Positions 1 through 5,941 of a stretch of 9,192 bases of DNA are shown in pieces (position 1 is the first letter of the stretch; each line of letters starts with the position of its first letter). The notes below the pieces were generated by a model. The model saw only the letters and a list, made by a program, of their open reading frames with translations. It did no database searches and was not told where the DNA came from. Source of the stretch: an uncultured Saprospiraceae bacterium (GTDB taxonomy: Bacteria > Bacteroidota > Bacteroidia > Chitinophagales > Saprospiraceae); the NCBI GenBank assembly GCA_937969485.1, contig CALBVQ010000114.1:1-9192 (forward strand). Reading direction: 5' to 3'. Position numbers and translations under genes: made by a program.

Positions 1-72
1 ATAGACATTTAATCCTTTGTTAATTAAAGTTTCTGAAAAATTTGGTATTTTATCTTTAGTTATTAATGGCAT
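1..72 (-). CDS. N-terminal fragment of an unrecognised protein (cut by left edge)
   Basis: An ATG at 72-70 opens a minus-strand frame that stays open for all 24 codons to the window edge. It reads MPLITKDKIPNFSETLINKG and then LNVY. The composition (charged start, then an amphipathic helix-like stretch) resembles a real cytosolic N-terminus and there is no signal peptide. I do not recognise the family from so little sequence. The leader is AT-rich with no convincing Shine-Dalgarno, which is normal in Bacteroidota. The gene would be read leftward out of the window, and the 18-bp direct-repeat array at 211-307 lies upstream of it. The call rests only on an open frame, a plausible start and matching strand. 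Confidence 0.5.
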   Translation of the reverse strand, partial: MPLITKDKIPNFSETLINKGLNVY

Positions 73-210
73 TTGTTAAGTATTCCTATTTTATTTCTTG
101 TGGGTAACTTATTTATATCCGGAACTCCTTTCAACTATAAATCAACGTAACTCGCGTCAAAAAAACCGTCACTAAACACCACAAAGAACTAATTAACAAC
201 ACTTTAAAAC

Positions 211-307
211 TTCCACTTGTGTTGTAGCTTTTGTTCCACCTTTCTTGTAGCTTTTGTTCCACTTTCTTGTAGCTTTTGTTCCACTTTTGTTGTAGCTTTT
301 GTTCCAC
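211..307. repeat. Array of four perfect 18-bp direct repeats, period 22-23 bp
   Basis: The 18-mer TTGTAGCTTTTGTTCCAC occurs without mismatch at 222-239, 245-262, 267-284 and 290-307. Linkers are 4-5 nt (CTTTC, TTTC, TTTTG). A decayed fifth unit is visible at its left end: TTCCAC at 211-216, exactly 23 bp before the end of the first full copy. The unit is not a palindrome, and the 22/23 alternation rules out a repeated peptide. Linkers this short rule out a CRISPR array. It lies about 140-235 bp upstream of the left-edge gene start, so a multi-site operator or iteron-like protein-binding array is possible. Simple tandem duplication by slippage is the alternative. Confidence 0.9.
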
Positions 308-493
308 TTTTCAGTTATCATTCTTAGAACGGCCACAATTTACCTGCCGAAGATACCATTTTAGTGGCATACCAAAAAGCAATATTTTAGATAGTTTGTA
401 ACTGGTGGGATTTTTAGTAAATAAGCGTTCGAATTTCCTTTACTCAATTCACATTTAGCCTGTTAGCTGTAACCAACAGCACAACCACCTCTA

Positions 494-511
494 CTTTTGG
501 GCGGAAGCCAA
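494..511. repeat. Interspersed intergenic hairpin repeat, copy 1 (GGAA loop, bulged)
   Basis: CTTTTGGGCGGAAGCCAA. GGC at 500-502 pairs with GCC at 507-509 around GGAA (503-506). An extra G at 499 bulges out before TT pairs with AA. This three-G form is shared only with the next copy at 546, so these two probably arose by local duplication. Confidence 0.75.
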
Positions 512-545
512 CTGAACACAGAAGCCTACAGAACTCAACGCTCCC

Positions 546-564
546 CTTTTGGGCGGAAGCCAAA
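546..564. repeat. Interspersed intergenic hairpin repeat, copy 2 (GGAA loop, bulged)
   Basis: CTTTTGGGCGGAAGCCAAA, the same bulged form as the copy at 494 and 52 bp from it. It ends 34 bp past the desaturase stop codon, so a transcript of that gene would include it. It could act as a 3'-end hairpin, but no U-tract follows it in the transcript direction. Confidence 0.75.
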
Positions 565-598
565 TGAAAAATACTCCTTAGAAGACAAGTAATACCCT

Positions 599-1339
599 CT
601 AACTCTTAACAGCAATCGGTTTCAGCTGAATCAAACCCACAAAATCTAGTACTTTGATGATTATAAAAGTAAGATCAATCTCATACCATTTTACCCCAAA
701 ATTCGCACGACCTGCATGTTTGTGGTGATTGTTGTGATAGCCTTCTCCCATCATTAAGAAATCGAAGCGAAACAGGTTTTTGCTCGTATTCTTCATCTTG
801 AAATTAACGTAACCGTAGATGTGACCAAACCAGTTTATTATAACGCCATGAATAGGCGCCATCAAAAAGGTAATTGGCAAAAGTAGCCATTGCCACCAAG
901 CAGAGGCAAAAATCACAAAAAACAAGATGTAAAGCCCTATCCACACAACTCGTGAAGCACGTGAACTTGCAAACTTATCAAAGGCTTTCCACTGAGGGAC
1001 ATTCTTTGTAAAACGCTCGTCAATCTGAACTTTCTGGTTATTGATATCCGTGTAGATCGTCCTTGTCTTCCACATCATGGCGAACAGATTATCATCGAAT
1101 GACGGTGAATGTGGATCTTTCTCCGTATCGGTAAAAGCATGATGCATCCTGTGCATTATTCCGTAACCATAAGCACTCAAATAACTTGCGCCTTGGAAAA
1201 TCCATGTCAACACGAAAGTGATTCGCTCCATTGTCTTCGACATGGTAAAAACTTGGTGGGCAGCATATCGATGTAAAAAAAAGGATTGAAAAAATAAGCC
1301 TCCGTACCACAATGCTAGAACAAAAATTATTACCGCCAT
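599..1339 (-). CDS. Membrane acyl-CoA (stearoyl-type) fatty acid desaturase
   Basis: Di-iron integral-membrane desaturase that introduces a cis double bond into a saturated acyl chain, tuning membrane fluidity. All three histidine boxes are present: HRYAAH at residues 23-28, HRMHH at 63-67 and HNNHH at 202-206, the last inside MGEGYHNNHH. The extra metal-ligand histidine typical of the family is at 173 (NWFGH). Hydrophobic spans lie near 2-20, 42-58 and 125-158. The frame is open to an upstream ATG at 1417, but I chose the ATG at 1339-1337 (246 residues). Bacteroidota homologues begin right before the first hydrophobic span, the 26 extra residues look unlike a protein N-terminus, and a promoter box overlaps them. 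The Crp/Fnr regulator lies 111 bp upstream on the same strand and may control it. Confidence 0.93.
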   Translation of the reverse strand: MAVIIFVLALWYGGLFFQSFFLHRYAAHQVFTMSKTMERITFVLTWIFQGASYLSAYGYGIMHRMHHAFTDTEKDPHSPSFDDNLFAMMWKTRTIYTDINNQKVQIDERFTKNVPQWKAFDKFASSRASRVVWIGLYILFFVIFASAWWQWLLLPITFLMAPIHGVIINWFGHIYGYVNFKMKNTSKNLFRFDFLMMGEGYHNNHHKHAGRANFGVKWYEIDLTFIIIKVLDFVGLIQLKPIAVKS

Positions 1340-1350
1340 CTTTTTTTGCA

Positions 1351-1382
1351 CAAAGATAAAGTGGCTTAGATGCTCAAACAAT
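1351..1382 (-). promoter_or_regulatory. Candidate Bacteroidota-type promoter of the desaturase gene
   Basis: On the minus strand TATCTTTG (1358-1351) matches the Bacteroidota -7 consensus TAnnTTTG. An upstream ATTGTTTG (1382-1375) supplies a TTG 20 nt before it, near the expected -33 spacing. The -7 box ends 11 bp before the chosen ATG, implying a very short leader or a slightly different start site. Position and consensus match are seen; activity is inferred. Confidence 0.4.
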
Positions 1383-1450
1383 GAACCTAAATCAAGAAAA
1401 CACACCGTGCGTGGCAAAACCGATGAGTTGAAATTATTTCAAAAAGGAGG

Positions 1451-2026
1451 CTACAGCGAGATTCGTTTTCTAATCCTACTAAGAGCTTGCGCGGTTACAC
1501 CAATATATGAACTGATATACTTTAACGGGATTACTTTGAGGAGTTCCGGACGTTCCTTAAAAATATTTAAGTATCTCTCTTCAGCGGTAAGATTAAGGAG
1601 ATTCTGCTCCCTTTTCGACTTGATCAAAAATAAACGCTCGGCTGTTAATCGACCAATAAGATTACCGATCTGTGTATTTTTATAAACTTCTTGTAAATCA
1701 TTGTAGCTTATACTAAGGATGGTTGTTTGAGTCAATGCTTGCAGCTGATAAGTTGACGGCTTTCGAGTCAAAAATGAATCGTATGCGCTGATAAATTGAT
1801 CTTTGAAGCTAAAGCCAAAAGTTACTTCTTTGTCTGGATCTTCCTTGGGGATAAAAAACCTGACAACTCCAGTTTCAATAAAGGAAATACAATTTTCGAC
1901 GGCATTACATTTCAGAAAAACAGCCTTCTTTTCAATGACACGGCGTTCTAGCTTGGATGTAAAAAAGGTCCAATCTGCTTGCGAAATTTCAGCGATTTGC
2001 TCTAAGTAGGCTTTTATTTGATTCAC
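1451..2026 (-). CDS. Crp/Fnr-family transcriptional regulator, GTG start
   Basis: A 191-residue DNA-binding regulator of the Bacteroidota Crp/Fnr type. Residues 1-115 form a cyclic-nucleotide-binding-like beta barrel (core around ENCISFIETGVVRFF and EVTFGFSFKDQFISAYDSFL). Residues 116-142 form the long dimer helix. Residues 145-191 form a winged helix-turn-helix, with ISSYIGVTAQALSRIRKRI as turn and recognition helix. Only two cysteines (40 and 46) are present, so an FNR iron-sulfur cluster is unlikely; the ligand is unknown. The start must be GTG at 2026-2024: an in-frame stop lies at 2042-2044 and the protein contains no internal Met. The gene precedes the desaturase on the same strand with a 111-bp gap, so lipid desaturation is a plausible but unproven target. 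Confidence 0.88.
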   Translation of the reverse strand: MNQIKAYLEQIAEISQADWTFFTSKLERRVIEKKAVFLKCNAVENCISFIETGVVRFFIPKEDPDKEVTFGFSFKDQFISAYDSFLTRKPSTYQLQALTQTTILSISYNDLQEVYKNTQIGNLIGRLTAERLFLIKSKREQNLLNLTAEERYLNIFKERPELLKVIPLKYISSYIGVTAQALSRIRKRISL

Positions 2027-2029
2027 GTT

Positions 2030-2039
2030 GAAGTACTTC
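2030..2039. promoter_or_regulatory. Perfect 10-bp palindrome next to the GTG start of the Crp/Fnr gene
   Basis: GAAGTACTTC is a perfect palindrome ending 3 bp before the GTG start codon, where a ribosome would bind. It could be an autoregulatory operator or a small fold that masks initiation. A 10-bp palindrome can also occur by chance, so the functional call is weak. Confidence 0.2.
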
Positions 2040-2114
2040 TGTTACAGGAATGCGCAAGATATGAATTGTTTACATCACATGCTCGCGAAGGATAAACTAT
2101 ACGCATCATGAGCA

Positions 2115-2140
2115 TTTCTTGCTATGTAATGAACAAGAAA
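2115..2140. repeat. Inverted repeat TTTCTTG-N12-CAAGAAA upstream of the Crp/Fnr gene
   Basis: Two perfect 7-bp arms at 2115-2121 and 2134-2140 are separated by 12 bp. The centre-to-centre distance is 19 bp, close to two helical turns, as expected for a dimeric winged-helix regulator. It lies about 90-115 bp upstream of the Crp/Fnr start. It could be an operator; a weak AT-rich hairpin is the alternative. Confidence 0.25.
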
Positions 2141-2188
2141 ACGTCCTAAATGATTGCGAAAACACGAGAATAATAAGCGCGAAGTCTT

Positions 2189-2206
2189 TTTTGGCTATAG
2201 CCAAAA
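2189..2206. repeat. Interspersed hairpin repeat, copy 3 (TATA centre, perfect palindrome)
   Basis: TTTTGGCTATAGCCAAAA is a perfect 18-bp palindrome. It has the same 7-bp arms, TTTTGGC and GCCAAAA, as the copy at 2232 but TATA in place of GGAA. The arms are kept while the loop changes, so I place it in the same family. Confidence 0.75.
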
Positions 2207-2231
2207 GCACTACTAGCTGCACTACCCTTCC

Positions 2232-2249
2232 TTTTGGCGGAAGCCAAAA
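2232..2249. repeat. Interspersed hairpin repeat, copy 4 (GGAA loop, full 7-bp stem)
   Basis: TTTTGGC (2232-2238), GGAA (2239-2242), GCCAAAA (2243-2249): the cleanest copy of the family. It begins 28 bp past the stop codon of the large esterase gene. Read in the gene's direction the loop is TTCC. The flanks are U-rich before and A-rich after the stem, the reverse of a classical intrinsic terminator. Confidence 0.8.
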
Positions 2250-2277
2250 ATCGTAACTTTACAAGCTATAAGACCAC

Positions 2278-5200
2278 CTACTGAATTACTATTTTGTGGA
2301 TTTCCACCCTATTAGTTTCGAGATTCACAATCTTCACAAAATACATTCCAGCTGTCATTGAGGAAACATTCACAGTATAGCTATTTTCTGCACTATTTAT
2401 TTTCGTGTGCAACTGCCCTACCGCATCATAAAGTTCAATGGTAAACAAACTGAGATTTCCTTCAATTGTGAATTCAGCTGTTGCAGGATTAGGGAAAATA
2501 CGAACCCATTTTTCCGCAGCAGAACTGCCTTCAATTCCAGAAGTAATGTCAGGATTAAAGAACCCAAAATCTACCGTGTTATTTCCGCTTGCGTCATAGT
2601 CAAAGTAGCAATTAAAAGGATCTCCATCATTCAATGGTTCTTCGTCAGAGGTCAAGGTGACAACACCAGCAAAAATATCGGTAAATGGATCACCAAAACC
2701 GTTATTATCAAAATCTGTGTCGTTATCTGCATCCGCAACAAAACCATTAGTAGATTGATAGCCTTCAAGCGGTTCACCGGGCCCCCAGTTATCGAGACTC
2801 CACACAAAAACAGAGTAATTTCCTGGTTCTAATCCAGCGAACCTATAATATCCATCTTCATCTGTGACTTGAATTCCACTGAAACCTTGCCAATCAGGAA
2901 CACCATCTCCGTCGGAATCTCTCCACAAAAGGACAGAAACACCTTCTATTCCTGGCTCATCGGCATCATTTATTCCATCTTGGTTGAAATCATTCCATAC
3001 TCTATTTCCAATAGACACGATTCCAGGTGAAACTTGATCTTCGCAGTCTTGGTAGCAATACGCCATGTCATTGATTGCCAAGATCATTTCAGCACCTAGT
3101 GACTTGCCAATATTTAGGTACGTAAGTGCATTGTTATTGTAGTGATGCACGGCATTAAGTGGCGATTGATCTGTAGGGAAATAAAATTGCTTTGTGTCTA
3201 CAAACCCCACCTTACCTCCATACAGTTCATCATCGCAACCAACTGTTTCTTGGGCAACTGACACAACGTTTTGCATACTTTGCACCCAAGTGTCAGTAGT
3301 GAATTCGAATCCACCGTGTCCGGAATTTACGACAACAACTGGTAGGTCAGGAATTCCCAGATCCGTCCGTACATCATTTACCATGTGATACATGTTACTC
3401 TCGTATTCATCCAAGTAGCTTTGCGTTTCTCCATCGTTCCATCCCTGGAACCATGCAAATCCTGAAATTTCGTAATCAGCAACACCTATAGCAGGGAATT
3501 CAGCCCCTAGATTTGCTGTAACTTCATTCACTGTATTAATCATCCGAGTATAAAACTCACCAGTTGTTCCACCAGCTGATGGTGGGCGAAAATCAACAGC
3601 AAGGTTCTTTCCTCCCCAAGCTGTCTTAATGATCAATATGGGATCATCGATACACGCATCAAGATGATGAGCAAACATCAACTCAGCGCCTATCAAATTT
3701 GAGTTAGCTCCTTGACCTACTGTTACATTGGTTCTAATCGTATCCCCATTATTAGCGAAATACAAAAAGGCACCTTCAGTTGAATTCCAATCTCCAACTT
3801 GTCCTATTTCTGACCAATTACCTTCGATGTCGTTTTCTATTACAGATGTGAGGCTACCTGGATCGTTTTCCGGATCAACTATAGAACCATACCCTTGCAT
3901 ATTGGATTGGCCAGCAAGAACGAATACTTTTACTTTGGGTTGTGTTTTTTCCTGTCTTGTGACAATAGGCACGTAACCCACTTCCATCCCAGCTGGAGGC
4001 TGAACTATACCTGCCGGATCAACTGTTGCAATTTGCCCTACCTGCGGCGGAGCTAGATATTCATCCGTATGACTCCAGTTAGAATGAATCAACTCTACTC
4101 TACTTTGTAAGGCTGTTCTCATTTCTTCAGGAAGATTCGCATTGATGATAGCAGGTTGATCAACGAAGCGGTACCAATAGTAAGTGACAGTACTTCCATC
4201 CCCTAGATCGGCTGTATAAGGTCCTGCAGCAGGCCCAGGACTATTCCATGGTCCTGTAGGGTCTTGCCATTGGCAATCCGGGTCCAATGGTGTCAAGTAC
4301 GTAATTTCACTTCTGGGTGTTGTAGGAACCGGAGTTGACAGTAGATCTGTCGATGATGGAATATCGCCAGCCTTGACGGCATGCCACTTATTGTCAGTTT
4401 CTAATTTGAAATACTCTGGCAAAATAAATCTTCCATCTTTCTTTTCGACCACATCAAGGTCATATTCATAACCCATGATGTTTGCATTTTGCTGCACGTT
4501 ATTCATGTAATCCAGCTCGATTGCGCTCTCCATGCCAGCTCCTGAAATTTCGCCCGCCATCGCACCGCCATTATTAACGAATGGGACTTGATAAGAATCC
4601 CCTTGAAAACTTTCAGGCTCTACTTCAGGTCCACCATTAAACCAACTCACCATCTTATCCCAAAGCGAACTTGTAGAGTAAACAGAAACCTGATTCAGTA
4701 GCATGGAATTGTCCTCATTACTCTCTGGCATATGTAAACGTTCGATTTTTGCATAAAAATTCCCATCATTATCTTCTGAAATTATTGCTGGTGATTCTGC
4801 GTGCTCTAAACCAAATCCAACATTGGGATCAGAAGGACGCGAATCAAGAAACATTCCTTCGATGGAAGGGTCTTCTAGCACAGGTTCAGTCCAGAAAGTA
4901 GGCAGAAAAAAGGTAGCTGGACCTTTGAAATTTGTTGAATTCAAGAACAGGGTCCAACATTGATTTCCGGTTTCTATATCTACACCGCTAGTTTGTGACA
5001 TTTCGTCCGTAAGTGGTAGGGGTGAATATCCATAACCAAGCAATTCTCCGTTTAAGCTTTGCGCCATATTCAAGCCATCAGGTGCCCACAATAATCTATT
5101 CGATAATTGAGCCACACCGTATTTACCACCCGGAGTGCTCCAGTCTCTTTGCCCATTGGACAACATTGCACTTCGACCTGCGCCAGGGCCGTTCGCCCAA

Positions 5201-5571
5201 GCATGAAAATTGTAAGACACACCGCCCATTATGAACTTTGGTACTTTTGTGCCAAATCGAGTATCATGCCACCACCCCAGTCCACCCTCAATAGTGGTAT
5301 AAAACTGGTCTGGTTCTTCTCCTGTTCGTTGTGTCGTCATCCAGCAACCAGCAAGCCCCATCTGAAAATCTTTAGCTCCGGGATATTCTTTAAGAATAGG
5401 CCATGCCGCACTGTACAAAGTATATCCTGCACCGTAGGAATCATCAGTAATATCTTCAGTGGAAATCCAGGTAAACCCAGTCCTCTGTGCTTCGACTACC
5501 TGAGCCTGAGCTTTATTCGAGATGGTTAGAAAGATAGAGAAACACAGCAATGCAGAAAGAAGAAATTTCAT
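2278..5571 (-). CDS. Large secreted protein: SASA-type esterase, SdrD-B-like and T9SS sorting domains
   Basis: A 1097-residue exported protein, probably a carbohydrate esterase removing O-acetyl groups from glycans outside the cell. Residues 1-23 are a signal peptide (cleavage after AQA). Residues 25-540 are Trp- and Gly-rich and I do not recognise them. Residues 546-835 form a SASA (sialate O-acetylesterase-like, SGNH) domain: KVFVLAGQSNMQG carries the nucleophile Ser556, FAWFQGWND (705-713) is a further conserved block, and the histidine block is VHHYNNNALTYLNIG (808-822). Residues 852-1005 resemble an SdrD-B domain with calcium-binding-like loops (DFNQDGINDADE, DSDGDG). Residues 1025-1097 are a T9SS C-terminal sorting domain (IFPNPATAEFTIEG, ending KIVIQ), which directs export across the outer membrane. 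The ATG at 5571 directly starts the signal peptide. The true substrate is unknown. Confidence 0.88.
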   Translation of the reverse strand: MKFLLSALLCFSIFLTISNKAQAQVVEAQRTGFTWISTEDITDDSYGAGYTLYSAAWPILKEYPGAKDFQMGLAGCWMTTQRTGEEPDQFYTTIEGGLGWWHDTRFGTKVPKFIMGGVSYNFHAWANGPGAGRSAMLSNGQRDWSTPGGKYGVAQLSNRLLWAPDGLNMAQSLNGELLGYGYSPLPLTDEMSQTSGVDIETGNQCWTLFLNSTNFKGPATFFLPTFWTEPVLEDPSIEGMFLDSRPSDPNVGFGLEHAESPAIISEDNDGNFYAKIERLHMPESNEDNSMLLNQVSVYSTSSLWDKMVSWFNGGPEVEPESFQGDSYQVPFVNNGGAMAGEISGAGMESAIELDYMNNVQQNANIMGYEYDLDVVEKKDGRFILPEYFKLETDNKWHAVKAGDIPSSTDLLSTPVPTTPRSEITYLTPLDPDCQWQDPTGPWNSPGPAAGPYTADLGDGSTVTYYWYRFVDQPAIINANLPEEMRTALQSRVELIHSNWSHTDEYLAPPQVGQIATVDPAGIVQPPAGMEVGYVPIVTRQEKTQPKVKVFVLAGQSNMQGYGSIVDPENDPGSLTSVIENDIEGNWSEIGQVGDWNSTEGAFLYFANNGDTIRTNVTVGQGANSNLIGAELMFAHHLDACIDDPILIIKTAWGGKNLAVDFRPPSAGGTTGEFYTRMINTVNEVTANLGAEFPAIGVADYEISGFAWFQGWNDGETQSYLDEYESNMYHMVNDVRTDLGIPDLPVVVVNSGHGGFEFTTDTWVQSMQNVVSVAQETVGCDDELYGGKVGFVDTKQFYFPTDQSPLNAVHHYNNNALTYLNIGKSLGAEMILAINDMAYCYQDCEDQVSPGIVSIGNRVWNDFNQDGINDADEPGIEGVSVLLWRDSDGDGVPDWQGFSGIQVTDEDGYYRFAGLEPGNYSVFVWSLDNWGPGEPLEGYQSTNGFVADADNDTDFDNNGFGDPFTDIFAGVVTLTSDEEPLNDGDPFNCYFDYDASGNNTVDFGFFNPDITSGIEGSSAAEKWVRIFPNPATAEFTIEGNLSLFTIELYDAVGQLHTKINSAENSYTVNVSSMTAGMYFVKIVNLETNRVEIHKIVIQ

Positions 5572-5821
5572 AAAATATTTTGTCTATTTTTAATAAAAGC
5601 GATCTCAAAAAGAGGACAATGTTGAAAATTCACCGCAATCAAAATCTAGGCCTAAGATAGTTTAAGTTTATGAAAGAATCCACTCCGTTTTCCCTTGATT
5701 AGCTCTGAACTCCCTAATTACTTTCTTGATTTCTTAGCTACGACATAAGGCGATTTGGAATTGACTGGTGATCGTTCCTGCGTTGCTAGTTTTTATTTAT
5801 TAGAAATCTGTTTCCTGATTA

Positions 5822-5837
5822 TTTGGCTTCCGCCAAA
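5822..5837. repeat. Interspersed hairpin repeat, copy 5 (opposite orientation, TTCC loop)
   Basis: TTTGGC (5822-5827), TTCC (5828-5831), GCCAAA (5832-5837). This is the reverse complement of the GGAA form seen at 2232. The 6-bp stem is perfect. It stands 25 bp from the 27-bp array and has the opposite orientation. Confidence 0.75.
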
Positions 5838-5862
5838 ACTAGAGGCTTGTGCACACCCTCCT

Positions 5863-5932
5863 CTTTTGGCGGCAGCCTGAGGCCCTGACCTTTTGGCGGC
5901 AGCCTGCGGCCTTGACCTTTTGGCGAAAGCCA
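5863..5932. repeat. 27-bp-period array of hairpin repeat units (copies 6-8)
   Basis: Three units begin with CTTTTGGCG at 5863, 5890 and 5917, exactly 27 bp apart. The first two share CTTTTGGCGGCAGCCTG and 25 of 27 positions overall, differing at one A/C and one C/T; each has GGC-GGCA-GCC at its core. The third keeps only the first part and becomes TGGC-GAAA-GCCA (5921-5932), a hairpin with a GNRA-type loop. Its stem ends 9 bp from the S15 hydrolase stop codon. The GC-rich units contrast sharply with the AT-rich surroundings. It may be slippage expansion of a hairpin unit or a 3'-end structure. Confidence 0.85.
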
Positions 5933-5941
5933 TTATAAAAA

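Larger units (their letters stand above)
73..598. other. 526-bp intergenic region with two repeat families
   Basis: No convincing gene is present on either strand; open frames here are short and carry no protein-like pattern. The left part (73-210) would hold the promoter of the gene at 1-72. The middle holds the 18-bp direct-repeat array (211-307). The right part, just past the end of the desaturase gene, holds two copies of the interspersed hairpin repeat (494-511 and 546-564). A small inverted repeat, GCTGT-AACCA-ACAGC, lies at 466-480. The stretch 311-460 shows nothing I can name. Confidence 0.7.
5572..5941. other. 370-bp intergenic region with dense hairpin repeats
   Basis: There is no supportable gene. 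The left end, next to 5571, is the AT-rich leader of the SASA-protein gene; I see no good TAnnTTTG box in it. The middle (about 5640-5820) shows nothing I can name. The right end (5822-5932), just past the S15 hydrolase gene, holds four units of the interspersed hairpin repeat, three of them in a 27-bp-period array. Confidence 0.7.

Noticed and set aside
222..307. CRISPR array
   Set aside because: The repeats are perfect, but the 'spacers' are only 4-5 nt and nearly identical, and no cas gene is present.
546..564. Classical intrinsic terminator after the desaturase
   Set aside because: The stem is short and bulged, and no U-tract follows it in the transcript; the family has U before and A after the stem.
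1444..1450. Strong plus-strand Shine-Dalgarno (AAGGAGG)
   Set aside because: No start codon with a plausible gene follows on the plus strand, and Bacteroidota rarely use such sites; it overlaps the junction just outside the Crp/Fnr stop.
1407..1685. Plus-strand protein opposite the Crp/Fnr gene
   Set aside because: It overlaps a well-supported minus-strand gene, shows no family pattern, and is a shadow frame.
2062..2079. E. coli-type Crp box upstream of the Crp/Fnr gene
   Set aside because: A TCACA half-site is present at 2075-2079, but no matching TGTGA half lies at the required spacing.
2407..2832. Plus-strand 141-residue frame
   Set aside because: It lies entirely inside the SASA-protein gene on the other strand and has shadow-like composition.
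5107..5529. Plus-strand 140-residue frame
   Set aside because: It lies opposite the N-terminal part of the SASA-protein gene, whose signal peptide and frame are convincing.
5670..5702. Small plus-strand peptide gene (10 codons)
   Set aside because: Too short, with no leader signal, conservation clue or neighbour to support it.
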